Below are positions 8,437 to 17,260 of a stretch of 64,000 nucleotides of DNA, piece by piece. Below the pieces are notes generated by a model. The model was given only the letters and a program-made list of their open reading frames with translations, was not told where the DNA came from and made no database searches. How positions within the stretch are numbered: the stretch's first letter is position 1; each line of letters begins with the position of its first letter. This stretch comes from an uncultured Rhodocyclaceae bacterium (GTDB lineage: Bacteria > Pseudomonadota > Gammaproteobacteria > Burkholderiales > Rhodocyclaceae), in NCBI GenBank assembly GCA_907163225.1, contig OU015322.1, positions 1,589,001 through 1,653,000 of the forward strand, written 5' to 3'. Both the position numbers and the translations under genes were made by a program.

Positions 8437-10131
8437 ATGATCGCCAACCCTTCCACCAAATACAGCACCTTCCAACCTGTGCCGCTTGTAGACCGCCAGT
8501 GGCCGAATCGTATCGTCAGCCAACCACCGATCTGGATGAGTACCGATCTCCGCGACGGCAACCAGTCGCTTTTCGAGCCGATGAACGCCGAAAAAAAGAT
8601 GCGCATGTTCAAAATGCTTTGTGAGATCGGCTTCAAGGAAATCGAAATTGCTTTCCCGTCCGCCTCCGAAACCGAATTCGGTTTTGTTCGCAGCCTCATC
8701 GACGGCGGTCACATTCCTGCCGATGTAACTATCGAAGTCCTCACCCAAGCACGCGAACACCTCATCGGCCGCACGTTCGAGTCGCTCAAGGGCGCCAGGA
8801 AGGCCATTGTTCACGTCTACAACGCCACCAGCAAAACCTTCCGCGAAAATGTGTTCAACATGAGCAAGGCCGAGGTCGTGCAGATGGCAGTCGACGCCGT
8901 CAAGCTCATCCGTGCGCATGCCGACGCCATGCCGGAAACCGAGATCACGCTCGAATACAGCCCTGAACTCTTCACCGCCACCGAACTGGATTTCGCTCTC
9001 GAGGTCTGCGATGCCGTCACCGCAGCCTGGGGTGCTACCCCGCAGCGCAAGGTCATCCTCAACCTCCCTACCACCGTCGAGATCGCCACGCCGAACATCT
9101 ACGCTGACCAGATCGAGTGGATGCACCGCAATCTTGCCCGCCGGGACAGCGTGATCATCAGCCTCCATCCGCACAACGACCGAGGCACCGCCGTCGCAGC
9201 CGCCGAACTCGGCTTGATGGCCGGCGCCGACCGCGTAGAGGGCTGCCTTTTTGGCAACGGCGAGCGTACAGGCAACGTCGACCTCGTTACCGTTGCCCTC
9301 AACATGTACACGCAAGGCGTCCATCCCGGCCTCGATTTCTCGGACATCAATGCCGTCGCCCGCACCTTCGAACACTGCAACCAGCTCCCGATCCATCCAC
9401 GCCACCCATACGTTGGGGATCTCGTATTCACGGCCTTCTCCGGCTCCCACCAGGACGCCATCAAGAAGGGGTTTTCCGCTCAAAAGGCGGAAGAGGAATG
9501 GACAGTACCCTACCTTCCGATCGACCCTGCCGACGTTGGCCGCAGCTACGACTCGGTCATTCGCGTCAACAGCCAGTCGGGCAAGGGCGGCATCGCCTAC
9601 TTGATGGAAACCGAGCACGGCGTAGTCATGCCGCGCCGCTTGCAGGTCGAGTTCTCCGGCGTCGTCCAGCAACACACCGATGCCCACGGCGGCGAAGTGA
9701 GTGCGGAGGGGATTTGGGCGATGTTCGCCAAAACCTACCTCGATGCCAGTGCTCCCATCCACTACCGCGAGCATCACTTGTTCGAGCAGGGCGGTAACCA
9801 AGGCATTCGCTTAAACATCGACATCGACGGTGTGCCACACCTTCTCACCGGCGAGGGCAACGGCCCGATCAACGCCGCGGTCCATGCCCTGCAGAGCGCC
9901 GGGATCGCCATCCAGGTACGCAGTTACGAGGAGCGCTCGATGGTGCCGATGGGCGAGGATGGAAATGCCCGGGCCTGCGCCTTCATGGAAATAGCCGGCA
10001 GACAAAGCGGCGAATGCTACGGCGTCGGGGTCGACAGCAATATCGTCACAGCCTCGATCAAGGCCTTGCTCAGCGGGGTCAATCGCCTCGGTGCGGCGCA
10101 GATGCGAGAGAGTCAATCAAAGGCCGCCTGA
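8437..10131 (+). CDS. leuA: 2-isopropylmalate synthase
   Basis: A 564-residue protein of the longer LeuA class. It condenses acetyl-CoA with 2-oxoisovalerate, the first committed step of leucine synthesis. The catalytic loop [14 protein letters not shown] (Arg39, Asp40) and the metal-binding [14 protein letters not shown] block (about 240-250) are present, with [11 protein letters not shown] after it. The last 130 residues form the LeuA dimer/regulatory domain ([18 protein letters not shown]), where leucine feedback acts. ATG 8437 is preferred to the TTG at 8422 because GGAG (8427-8430) is six bases upstream. It stands alone and is divergent from an Lrp-family gene. Confidence 0.96.
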   Translation: MIANPSTKYSTFQPVPLVDRQWPNRIVSQPPIWMSTDLRDGNQSLFEPMNAEKKMRMFKMLCEIGFKEIEIAFPSASETEFGFVRSLIDGGHIPADVTIEVLTQAREHLIGRTFESLKGARKAIVHVYNATSKTFRENVFNMSKAEVVQMAVDAVKLIRAHADAMPETEITLEYSPELFTATELDFALEVCDAVTAAWGATPQRKVILNLPTTVEIATPNIYADQIEWMHRNLARRDSVIISLHPHNDRGTAVAAAELGLMAGADRVEGCLFGNGERTGNVDLVTVALNMYTQGVHPGLDFSDINAVARTFEHCNQLPIHPRHPYVGDLVFTAFSGSHQDAIKKGFSAQKAEEEWTVPYLPIDPADVGRSYDSVIRVNSQSGKGGIAYLMETEHGVVMPRRLQVEFSGVVQQHTDAHGGEVSAEGIWAMFAKTYLDASAPIHYREHHLFEQGGNQGIRLNIDIDGVPHLLTGEGNGPINAAVHALQSAGIAIQVRSYEERSMVPMGEDGNARACAFMEIAGRQSGECYGVGVDSNIVTASIKALLSGVNRLGAAQMRESQSKAA

Positions 10132-10138
10132 CAGCACC

Positions 10139-10174
10139 TTCAAACCCCTGCCAAAATCTTGGCAAGGGTTTGAA
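10139..10174. terminator. Strong hairpin after leuA
   Basis: TTCAAACCCCTGCCAA and TTGGCAAGGGTTTGAA form a near-perfect 16-bp stem around AATC. There is no immediate T run, but ATTTTTTC follows about 20 bases later. A probable transcription terminator for leuA. Confidence 0.6.
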
Positions 10175-10423
10175 TATTCGGCGATTTTCGGCATTTTTTC
10201 TTGCCACGCATGGGATCGGCGCGTAAGATGCGCCCTGCGTCGAGCCGCAAATGCTCGGCTACCTCGTTCTGCCCGCGTAAATGTCGTCCCTCTGCCCTAC
10301 CGTCCCCAGACGGTTCAAAGCACGCTGAAGTCATCATTTCCCCGTCGCAAAGCGCTGTTTTACTGCTCGCCCGAGCGCCCCGAATTCAATTCTGGCCCCG
10401 TGGCGGCACCACTTGGGGAATAC

Positions 10424-11302
10424 ATGGTTCGCATCCAGTTCGCAATCGACCTTCACTACGAACTGACTTATCCCGGCACTGATTTTGTCTTCAATATCCA
10501 TGCCGCGACAACCCATGCGCAAACCATTGTCAGCGAACAGCTGCACGTCAGCCAGCAAGTACTGACCACGACTGCCAACGATCCGGCCCGCAGCGCCCGC
10601 TATCTGCGCCTGACCGGCGGCCCCGGCCCACTGCATGTAACCTATCAGGCCACGGTCGATATCGAGCACCATGTCGGCAATCCAGATCAGATCGCTGAAA
10701 CGCAGGTCGCCCAACTGCCCCTTGCGGTTCTGAACTACATCTATCCGAGCCGCTATTGCCAGTCCGACCGCCTCGGCGTGCTCGCCATGCGCGAGTTCGG
10801 CTTGCTGCCCAAGGGCTATCGTCGGGTCGAAGCCATCCAGAACTGGGTGCGCCGCAATGTCACCTTCAAGAGCAACACCAGCAACTCGGCCACCTCGGCG
10901 CTCGATACGCTGACCGACGGCGTCGGTGTCTGCCGTGATTTCGCGCACTTGATGATCGCCCTCTGCCGCGCCCTGAGTATTCCTGCCCGCTTTACCACGG
11001 GTATCGATTACGGCGCCGATCCGCTGCTCGGGCCGACCGATTTCCATGCTTATGTCGAAGTCTTCCTCGATGGCCGCTGGTACATTTTTGACCCCTCGGG
11101 CACGGCGATCCCGATGGGTTTCGTTCGCCTTGGCACCGGTCGCGATGCGGCCGATGTCTCGTACGCCACCATTTTCGGCAGTGTCATTTCACCGCCACCG
11201 CAGATCAGCGTCTGCGCGATTACTGAGCACGGCCGCCCGTGGGAATTGCCCCGCCACCGGCTGGAGGCGTTGTCGACCGATTCTGCGGTCAACATCATTT
11301 GA
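10424..11302 (+). CDS. Transglutaminase-like cysteine protease/amidase family protein
   Basis: A 292-residue protein. An N-terminal beta-domain (about 1-130) precedes a transglutaminase core with a complete triad: Cys170 in DGVGVCRDFAHL, His208 in TDFHAYVEVF and Asp223 in FDPSG. Bacterial members of this soluble family are usually predicted proteases or amide-bond enzymes; the substrate is unknown. The open frame extends far upstream, but ATG 10424 has GGGGAA at correct spacing and begins the conserved region. The 290 bases before it hold the leuA hairpin and otherwise nothing recognisable. Confidence 0.85.
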   Translation: MVRIQFAIDLHYELTYPGTDFVFNIHAATTHAQTIVSEQLHVSQQVLTTTANDPARSARYLRLTGGPGPLHVTYQATVDIEHHVGNPDQIAETQVAQLPLAVLNYIYPSRYCQSDRLGVLAMREFGLLPKGYRRVEAIQNWVRRNVTFKSNTSNSATSALDTLTDGVGVCRDFAHLMIALCRALSIPARFTTGIDYGADPLLGPTDFHAYVEVFLDGRWYIFDPSGTAIPMGFVRLGTGRDAADVSYATIFGSVISPPPQISVCAITEHGRPWELPRHRLEALSTDSAVNII

Positions 11303-11334
11303 ACCTCAATTTTTGAATTTACAGGAGAAACCCT

Positions 11335-11592
11335 TTGGCTAAAGAAGAACTACTTGAAATGCAGGGCGTTGTTGAAGACGTGCTTCCGGACGGTCGCTTT
11401 CGCGTGACACTGGAAAACGGCCACGTGATGATTGCCTACACGGCCGGCAAGATGAAGAAAAACCACATCCGTATCCTGCTCGGTGACAAAGTCACGCTGG
11501 AACTGTCGCCCTACGATCTGACCAAGGGCCGCATCACTTTCCGTCACATCGAAAACCGCGGCGCCCCGGCCCCGCAGCGCCGCCGCTACTAA
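11335..11592 (+). CDS. infA: Translation initiation factor IF-1, TTG start
   Basis: An 85-residue S1/OB-fold protein that binds the 30S A-site during initiation. [23 protein letters not shown]...[29 protein letters not shown] matches IF-1 throughout. The start is TTG at 11335, with AGGAG at good spacing in front. It has a basic tail (PAPQRRRY) beyond the usual 72 residues, as in the second infA of many betaproteobacteria, and it is not in a ribosomal protein operon. Its stop overlaps the convergent DUF3025 stop by four bases. Confidence 0.95.
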   Translation: MAKEELLEMQGVVEDVLPDGRFRVTLENGHVMIAYTAGKMKKNHIRILLGDKVTLELSPYDLTKGRITFRHIENRGAPAPQRRRY

Positions 11593-12371
11593 GCAGTCGC
11601 CCCGGCGCCCGGCTTTGCCCGGCGTCCCGGCCTGAACTGCCAGGTATCGTCGTAATACGCTGGATTTTCATTCTCCGGCGTCGCCCCCGGAATTCCCAGC
11701 AAAGGCAAGGGTTGAAAATCGCGCGGCCGGGTATAGCGGCCGCTGGTCAAGTCGGCGGCAAGCATGCCGTCGACCGATGAGAGTTGCGCCTGCACGGCCA
11801 TTGAAAGCCAGTGCTCACTGACCGGATAAAGCACAGCCTTGGCGGTTAGGCCGCGAAATGGCTTGAGCAGTTGCTCATAAGTTGCATGGCCAAAAATAAC
11901 GAAGCGCATGCTACGAACTACCTCGGCACGACGCTCGACGAAAAGTTCTTTCCAGCGAAACTCACGCAGCAAGTCGAGCAACTCCGGCTGACTCGATAGC
12001 ACAACAACGCCGCATTCGTCAAAGTGGGTCAGGATGTCGCGCTGGTTCGTGCGTTTCTCGCCCGGCGCCTGCATGGCGCGCACATGGGCGGCGCTGATGG
12101 CGATTTTGGTTTGCGGAAAACTCAGCCAGACCAAGGCGTTAAAGAAATCGTGCCAATTGTCCGGACGGGTTTCGACCTCACCGTTTTCCCAGATCCGGCA
12201 TTCGTAAACCATCCCGTCGGACGCTGGCGGCACAAAGCTGACCGGCCGGCCATTTTCAGTAAAAATCGGGAATTTTCTAGCCAGTTCTGCCACCGCCTGC
12301 GTGTCTGGCTGTTGCGGCAACTCGTCCAGCCATGGCCGTAGCGGATCGAACAGGGGAGAGACGTAGGGCAC
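11589..12371 (-). CDS. DUF3025 family protein
   Basis: A 260-residue cytoplasmic protein, GTG start. Conserved family blocks are visible: the [17 protein letters not shown] region, [14 protein letters not shown] and [11 protein letters not shown]. No catalytic motif is recognised. It lies last in the group pyrC, lipoprotein, DUF3025 (eight bases after the lipoprotein stop) and ends in a 4-nt overlap with infA. Function unknown. Confidence 0.8.
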   Translation of the reverse strand: MPYVSPLFDPLRPWLDELPQQPDTQAVAELARKFPIFTENGRPVSFVPPASDGMVYECRIWENGEVETRPDNWHDFFNALVWLSFPQTKIAISAAHVRAMQAPGEKRTNQRDILTHFDECGVVVLSSQPELLDLLREFRWKELFVERRAEVVRSMRFVIFGHATYEQLLKPFRGLTAKAVLYPVSEHWLSMAVQAQLSSVDGMLAADLTSGRYTRPRDFQPLPLLGIPGATPENENPAYYDDTWQFRPGRRAKPGAGATA

Positions 12372-12379
12372 GACGGCGT

Positions 12380-12817
12380 TTATTCTTCAGCCGTTGCAGT
12401 GCCATCCTCTTCCTTGACGAAAACCAGCTCGCCTTTCTTGACCCGAAAGGTGCCCATCAATTTGCCCATGCCTTCAGTTGGTTCGCCATCCATCTTGGCA
12501 AAATTGACGCAATTTTGCGTTTCGGTGGCGAACATTTTCTTGCCGGCCTTGACGATGAAGGCACCGGACGGCACCTGGTAAATCTCTACCTTGGTCTTGT
12601 CCGTGCCCGCGCCCATGCTATGCCGGCGCATGCAAGCCGGCATGCGGGAAACGACAAGGTAAAGATTGACCTTGCTGTCCCAGAAATATGGCTGCTCGCG
12701 GATCAGCGACAGGACGTGCTCGCGGGTATTGTCGATTTCATACGTCGCGCCATCATTCACGCAGGCGGTGAGCAGCGGGGCAGCCAGCAGCGGCAGGAGG
12801 AGATGGCGCAGACGCAT
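12380..12817 (-). CDS. Small predicted lipoprotein
   Basis: A 145-residue protein starting at ATG 12817 with AGGA upstream. Its signal peptide ends in a lipobox, LLTAC (Cys about 18). The mature part has two cysteines (MPACMRRH, TQNCVNF) and no domain I recognise. It starts 11 bases after the pyrC stop, so it is co-transcribed. The longer frame to 12970 runs into pyrC and is rejected. Confidence 0.75.
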   Translation of the reverse strand: MRLRHLLLPLLAAPLLTACVNDGATYEIDNTREHVLSLIREQPYFWDSKVNLYLVVSRMPACMRRHSMGAGTDKTKVEIYQVPSGAFIVKAGKKMFATETQNCVNFAKMDGEPTEGMGKLMGTFRVKKGELVFVKEEDGTATAEE

Positions 12818-12828
12818 GGTGATTTTCC

Positions 12829-13860
12829 TCAGAGCATTTTCCAGGACAGCGTTTCGCCGGCGCGCAGCGGAACGATGCTGTCGGTGCTGATGTACGGGTA
12901 GTCGGCCGGCACCGTCCAATCCTGCTTGGCCAGCGTGACCTTGCCGGTGTTGCGCGGCAGGCCGTACCAATCCGGGCCGTTAAAGCTGGCGAAGGCTTCC
13001 AGCTTGTCGAGAGCACCGACCTGCTCGAAGGCTTCGGCGTACAACTCCAGCGCAGCGTAGGCGGTGTAGCAACCGGCGCAACCGCAGGCGGCCTCCTTGG
13101 CGCCCTTGGCGTGCGGCGCCGAATCGGTGCCGAGGAAGAATTTCGGGTTGCCGGAAATCGCCGCGGCGACCAGCGCCTCGCGATGCGTTTCGCGCTTGAG
13201 CACCGGCAGGCAATACCAATGCGGGCGGACGCCACCCAGGAAGATGGCGTTGCGGTTGTAGAGCAGGTGGTGGGCGGTGATGGTGGCTGCCACGGTCAAC
13301 GGGGAATTTGCGACAAATTCGGCAGCGTCCTTCGTCGTGATGTGCTCCATGACCACCTTGAGCTTCGGGAAGCGCTGGGTCAGCGGCAGCAGGACGGTAT
13401 CGATGAAGACTTTTTCGCGGTCGAAGAGATCAATCTGCGGATCGGTCACCTCGCCGTGCACCAGCAGCGGCAGGCCGACACGCTCCATTTCGGCCAGTGT
13501 GTCGTAGGCCTTGGCGATGTCGGTCAGGCCGGCATCGGAATTGGTCGTCGCCCCGGCCGGATAGAGCTTGACGGCCTTGACGAAACCTGAGGCAGCCGCC
13601 TTGGCGACTTCGCTGGCCGGCGTATTGTCGGTCAGGTACAGCGTCATCAGCGGCTCGAAGCTGGCACCAGCCGGCAGCGCGGCAACGATGCGGTCACGGT
13701 AGGCGGCGGCCTGCTCGACCGTGGTCACCGGTGGCTTGAGATTCGGCATGACGATGGCGCGGCCAAACTGGGCGGCGGTATGGGCGAGTACGGAAGCCAG
13801 GGCTTCGCCGTCGCGCAGGTGGAGATGCCAGTCATCGGGGCGGGTGATTGTCAGTTGCAT
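12829..13860 (-). CDS. pyrC: Dihydroorotase (class II)
   Basis: A 343-residue zinc hydrolase that cyclises N-carbamoyl-aspartate to dihydroorotate in pyrimidine synthesis. The first metal site [10 protein letters not shown] is at residues 9-18. Other family blocks are [15 protein letters not shown] (carboxylated Lys), [28 protein letters not shown] and [13 protein letters not shown]. Length matches the E. coli-type enzyme. ATG 13860 begins the conserved [11 protein letters not shown]; the frame extends to 13932 without support. Copy 2 of the dispersed motif is inside. Confidence 0.97.
   Translation of the reverse strand: MQLTITRPDDWHLHLRDGEALASVLAHTAAQFGRAIVMPNLKPPVTTVEQAAAYRDRIVAALPAGASFEPLMTLYLTDNTPASEVAKAAASGFVKAVKLYPAGATTNSDAGLTDIAKAYDTLAEMERVGLPLLVHGEVTDPQIDLFDREKVFIDTVLLPLTQRFPKLKVVMEHITTKDAAEFVANSPLTVAATITAHHLLYNRNAIFLGGVRPHWYCLPVLKRETHREALVAAAISGNPKFFLGTDSAPHAKGAKEAACGCAGCYTAYAALELYAEAFEQVGALDKLEAFASFNGPDWYGLPRNTGKVTLAKQDWTVPADYPYISTDSIVPLRAGETLSWKML
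13293..13320 (+). repeat. Dispersed CGGTCAAC motif, copy 2
   Basis: CGGTCAACGGGGAATTT then CAAATT; inside pyrC, antisense. Confidence 0.65.
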
Positions 13861-13933
13861 ACTATGTCCAGAAACATTTGCCCGGAATTTTAACAGGGCG
13901 TTGGGTTCACCTTGGTGCCGAGCGGATCGCAAA

Positions 13934-14320
13934 TCAGAATTTCAGCACCGTCTTTTTACAGAGCGTTTTGTTCGGGTAGTCCAACACGCCGTAGGCGACG
14001 GTGATCGTGAAAGGCAGCGCGGCAAAGACCGCCACGACTACACACTTGGCGAAATAGATCAGGCGAAGTGCCGCAAGATTTTCTGTGCTCAAGGTCAGCA
14101 GCATCTTTCGCATCGACCAGATCGCCCAACAAGCGAGCGCGGTTGAGGCCAAAAAATGGAAGGAAAGCCCAAGCGCCAGATAATTCGCCGTCTTGACCAG
14201 ACAGTTGAACAACTCACTCGTGCCAAACGAGGCGGAATAGGTGAGCGCCTGCACGACGAAAAACCCGACGATGGCGTTCGAATACAACTCGAGTTGGGTG
14301 ACCAGCTGTTCGTTTTTCAT
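13934..14320 (-). CDS. Hypothetical membrane protein
   Basis: A 128-residue protein with three to four hydrophobic helices (about 14-32, 42-65, 80-112). It is not recognised as a named family. ATG 14320 has AGGAG about ten bases upstream. It lies between pyrC and rsmI on the same strand but with gaps of about 70 and 50 bases, so operon membership is uncertain. Confidence 0.6.
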   Translation of the reverse strand: MKNEQLVTQLELYSNAIVGFFVVQALTYSASFGTSELFNCLVKTANYLALGLSFHFLASTALACWAIWSMRKMLLTLSTENLAALRLIYFAKCVVVAVFAALPFTITVAYGVLDYPNKTLCKKTVLKF

Positions 14321-14368
14321 GAAACCCAATCTCCTGCGTTGTCGCCCAGTCAGAAATCAAATAGCGAG

Positions 14369-15205
14369 TTATTTTTTCAAAATCAGGGCAAGCTCGTACA
14401 GCGCATTCTTCGCCATCCCGCTGATCTGCGAAGCCAGCTTGGCTGCCTGTTTGACTGGCAGCCCCTCAGCCAGAAGCAATTTGAGAACCCGTTCGCCCTC
14501 GCCATTGTCGGCGTTAGCCGGGGCGCCGGACAGCATCAGGACAAATTCGCCACGCTGGCGGTTGCTATCTTCCTTGAGCCAGGCCAAGCCTTCGGCCACC
14601 GGCAGCGAATGGATAGACTCGAACAATTTGGTCAGCTCGCGGGCGATGACCAGCGTGCGGTCGCCGAAAACAGTGGCCATGTCTTCGACCGTTTCGAGCA
14701 CACGGTGCGGGGCTTCGTAGAAGACCAGGGCGCAGGGCTGTTCGCGCAACTCCTCCAGCGCTTGCCGGCGCTGGCCGCCCTTGGAGGGCAGGAAGCCGTA
14801 GAACAGGAAATGCTCGTCGAGCAGGCCGGACGCGGACAGCGCCGTCGTCGCGGCACACGGGCCGGGCAGCGGAACGACCTTGCAGCCGGCGGCGCGAACG
14901 GCGGCGACGATGCGGGCGCCGGGATCGGAAATGCCTGGCGTGCCAGCATCCGAAATCAAAGCCACCGCCTCGCCGGCCTGCAGTTTCTCGACGATGCGGG
15001 TGGCCGCTTCGTGTTCGTTGTGCTGATGCGCCGGAATTGTCCGCGCCTGCGCGCCGAGTTGCTTGAGCAACGGGCCGCTGTGGCGGGTGTCCTCGGCGGC
15101 GACCCAAGGTACGGTGCGGAGGATTTCTTCGGCCCGGCGGGTAAGGTCGGCGAGATTCCCGAGCGGCGTCGGGACGACATACAATGCGGCGGAGCTTTCC
15201 ATCAT
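14369..15205 (-). CDS. rsmI: 16S rRNA (cytidine1402-2'-O)-methyltransferase
   Basis: A 278-residue tetrapyrrole-methylase-fold enzyme. LYVVPTPLGNLADLTRRAEEIL, AEDTRHSGPLL, ISDAGTPGISDPG and FYEAPHRVLETVEDM are all RsmI signatures. It 2'-O-methylates C1402 in the decoding centre of 16S rRNA. ATG 15205 (or 15202) fits the usual start; a longer start at 15226 would overlap the divergent yraN ATG. The rsmI/yraN divergent pair is a conserved arrangement. Confidence 0.95.
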   Translation of the reverse strand: MMESSAALYVVPTPLGNLADLTRRAEEILRTVPWVAAEDTRHSGPLLKQLGAQARTIPAHQHNEHEAATRIVEKLQAGEAVALISDAGTPGISDPGARIVAAVRAAGCKVVPLPGPCAATTALSASGLLDEHFLFYGFLPSKGGQRRQALEELREQPCALVFYEAPHRVLETVEDMATVFGDRTLVIARELTKLFESIHSLPVAEGLAWLKEDSNRQRGEFVLMLSGAPANADNGEGERVLKLLLAEGLPVKQAAKLASQISGMAKNALYELALILKK

Positions 15206-15224
15206 TCTTCCGTCATTTTCAGCC

Positions 15225-15587
15225 ATGCAGGCAAAGACCAACGATACCACCACGACGCGCGGTCGCGAAGCCGAAGAGCGGGCGGCGCGTTATCTTGAAT
15301 CCCACGGTCAACGGGTAATTTCGCGCAATTTTCGAGTTCGCGGCGGTGAGATCGACCTGGTTTGCCGCGACGGCAAGGTGCTGGTGTTCGTCGAAGTGCG
15401 CCAGCGCAGCCGCAGCGATTTCGGCGGGGCCGGGGCGAGCATCACGGCAACCAAGCGCCGCCGTATCGTGCTTGCCGCCCAGCATTATTTGATCGGCAAG
15501 CCCGACTGCGACTGCCGTTTCGACTGCGTGCTGATCGACGGCGAGCAACTGGAATGGATCAAAAATGCGTTTTCTGCTGACGATTAG
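15225..15587 (+). CDS. yraN: UPF0102 (YraN) family endonuclease-like protein
   Basis: A 120-residue protein with the PD-(D/E)XK-like core GEIDLVCRDGKVLVFVEVRQRS and the C-terminal FDCVLIDGEQLEWIKNAF block typical of YraN. The exact function is unsettled; a nuclease fold is clear. It is the first gene of a plus-strand cluster with the HIRAN gene, diaA and dolP, matching the E. coli yraN-diaA-dolP order. A dispersed motif copy (15305-15333) is read through within the protein. Confidence 0.93.
   Translation: MQAKTNDTTTTRGREAEERAARYLESHGQRVISRNFRVRGGEIDLVCRDGKVLVFVEVRQRSRSDFGGAGASITATKRRRIVLAAQHYLIGKPDCDCRFDCVLIDGEQLEWIKNAFSADD
15305..15333 (+). repeat. Dispersed CGGTCAAC motif, copy 3
   Basis: CGGTCAACGGGTAATTT then CAATTTT; inside yraN, sense. 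Confidence 0.65.
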
Positions 15588-15930
15588 CCTGAGCTTTTGG
15601 TTGGTGGCCGCCCAGGCCGAGAGCGTTCGCATGCTGGTGCAGAATTCACCACTGGCCGGCAGCCAGTTTTACGCGCTGGGCGATTTTTGGGGCGAAATCA
15701 AGGTGGGCGACAGGCTGGAGCTCGTTCGCGAGCCGGACAATCCGCACGACAGCAAGGCCATCCGCGTCGAGTGGCGCGGCCACAAGCTGGGCTATGTGCC
15801 GCGCACGCAAAATGGTGCCATTGCGGCAGCCATGGATGCCGGCGACAAATTGACGGCACGCGTGTCGTCACGGAGCGACAATAAAAATCCTTGGCAGCGA
15901 CTGGCGTTCGAAGTCTTCGTCGAGCTGTGA
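15565..15930 (+). CDS. Exported HIRAN-domain protein
   Basis: A 121-residue protein with a clear signal peptide (MRFLLTISLSFWLVAAQAES). The rest is a HIRAN domain: GEIKVGDRLELVREPDNPHDSKAIRV and GHKLGYVPR match its conserved NPxD...AI.V...G.VPR pattern. HIRAN is known mostly as a DNA-end-binding domain fused to helicases; here it stands alone and is predicted to be exported. It overlaps yraN by 23 bases, so the two are translationally linked. The role is not known. Confidence 0.85.
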   Translation: MRFLLTISLSFWLVAAQAESVRMLVQNSPLAGSQFYALGDFWGEIKVGDRLELVREPDNPHDSKAIRVEWRGHKLGYVPRTQNGAIAAAMDAGDKLTARVSSRSDNKNPWQRLAFEVFVEL

Positions 15931-15971
15931 GGTAGAATGTTTTTACTTACAGCCCCAACTCATTGAACGAT

Positions 15972-16562
15972 ATGGATTTGATCGCCCGCGTTGCCAAAAA
16001 TTTTGAAGACAGCGCCCAAACCAAGCTGAACGCCGTCGAATTGATGGCCGCCCCCATCGCCGCGGCCATCGAGACGATGACCAACTGCCTGATCAATGGC
16101 GGCAAGATTCTCGCCTGCGGCAACGGTGGCTCGGCTGGCGATGCCCAGCATTTCGCTGCCGAACTGATCGGCCGCTTCGAGGCTGAGCGCCAGGAACTGG
16201 CGGCCATCGCGCTGACCACTGACACCTCGATCATCACCGCCGTCGCCAACGATTATTCGTTCAGCCAGATTTTTTCCCGGCAGGTACGCGGCCTCGGCCA
16301 TGCCGGCGACGTCCTGCTGGCCATCTCTACCTCCGGCAACTCAGCCAACGTCATCGAAGCGATCAAGTCGGCCCACGAGCACGACATGCACGTCGTCGCG
16401 CTGACCGGCAAGGGTGGCGGCCAGATTGGTGACATGCTGCGCGACGACGATATTCATCTCTGTGTGCCGGCCGACCGCACGGCGCGCATCCAGGAAACCC
16501 ATCTGCTCGCCATCCACTGCCTGTGCGACGGCATCGATGCACTTTTATTGGGAGTCGAATAA
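15972..16562 (+). CDS. diaA: SIS-domain protein, DiaA/GmhA type
   Basis: A 196-residue SIS-fold protein. [22 protein letters not shown] and [20 protein letters not shown] are the sugar-phosphate-binding loops shared by sedoheptulose-7-phosphate isomerase (GmhA) and the DnaA-binding protein DiaA. Position between yraN and the BON lipoprotein favours DiaA, which promotes DnaA assembly at oriC. However, GmhA activity cannot be excluded, and a heptose adenylyltransferase gene lies 5 kb away. ATG 15972 is preferred over TTG 15963. TAATG overlap with the next gene. Confidence 0.85.
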   Translation: MDLIARVAKNFEDSAQTKLNAVELMAAPIAAAIETMTNCLINGGKILACGNGGSAGDAQHFAAELIGRFEAERQELAAIALTTDTSIITAVANDYSFSQIFSRQVRGLGHAGDVLLAISTSGNSANVIEAIKSAHEHDMHVVALTGKGGGQIGDMLRDDDIHLCVPADRTARIQETHLLAIHCLCDGIDALLLGVE

Positions 16563-17221
16563 TGCAAAAAGCCAAACTCACCCTCGCCGCTGCGGCACTC
16601 ATCGTTGCCCTGCCCATGCTTCAGGGCTGCGTCCCGGCCGTCATCGGCGGCGCTGCTGTCGGTGTCATGTCAGCCCACGACCGGCGCACGACGGGCACGC
16701 AGACGGACGATGAAACGACCGAATGGAAGGCCGGCAGCCAGATTCCCGAGCAGTACAAGAGCCTCTCGCACGTCAATTTCACCTCGTACAACCGCCGCGT
16801 ACTGATCACCGGCGAGGCACCGAACGATGAAGCCAAGTCGGCCATCGAAGCCGCTACCCGCAAGCTCGATGGGGTGCGCGAGGTGTACAACGAACTGGGC
16901 GTCGGCCCGGCCTCGTCGCTGGGCAGCCGCAGCACGGATTCGTACATCGACTCCAAGGTCAAGGCCAGGCTGGTCGATTCAAACCAGATTTCGGCCAACC
17001 ACATCAAGGTCGTCACCGAACGCGCCATCGTTCACCTGATGGGCATTGTTAACGCACGTGAAGCCAAGGTCGCCGTCGATGTCGCCCGCACCACGGCCGG
17101 CGTCAAGAAGGTGGTCAATGTGCTGGAAATCTTAGGCGACGACGACGTTCGCCGCCTCGATAACCAGACACTCGGCGCGCGCACCCCGCCGCCGGCCACG
17201 GCGCCGGTCGAAACGCGCTGA
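16562..17221 (+). CDS. dolP: BON-domain outer-membrane lipoprotein, DolP-like
   Basis: A 219-residue protein. The signal peptide ends in MLQGC (Cys about 23). Two BON domains follow at about 75-125 (FTSYNRRVLITGEAPNDEAKSAIEAATRKLDGVREVYNEL) and 130-200 (DSYIDSKVKARLVD...VKVVTERAIVHLMGIV). DolP (YraP) supports outer-membrane integrity and BAM function in E. coli, and the yraN-diaA-dolP order is kept here. A proline-rich tail of about 20 residues ends the protein. Confidence 0.92.
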   Translation: MQKAKLTLAAAALIVALPMLQGCVPAVIGGAAVGVMSAHDRRTTGTQTDDETTEWKAGSQIPEQYKSLSHVNFTSYNRRVLITGEAPNDEAKSAIEAATRKLDGVREVYNELGVGPASSLGSRSTDSYIDSKVKARLVDSNQISANHIKVVTERAIVHLMGIVNAREAKVAVDVARTTAGVKKVVNVLEILGDDDVRRLDNQTLGARTPPPATAPVETR

Positions 17222-17230
17222 ACCAGCTTC

Positions 17231-17260
17231 CAGGCCGCCGTAAGGCGGCCTGATTCATTT
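17231..17260 (+). terminator. Terminator after dolP
   Basis: AGGCCGCC and GGCGGCCT (17232-17239, 17244-17251) form a perfect 8-bp stem around GTAA, followed by GATTCATTT. Its T-run is weak, but it lies right between two convergent genes. Confidence 0.65.

Noticed and set aside
8347..9801. 484-codon minus-strand open frame
   Set aside because: Antisense to leuA, no recognisable domain.
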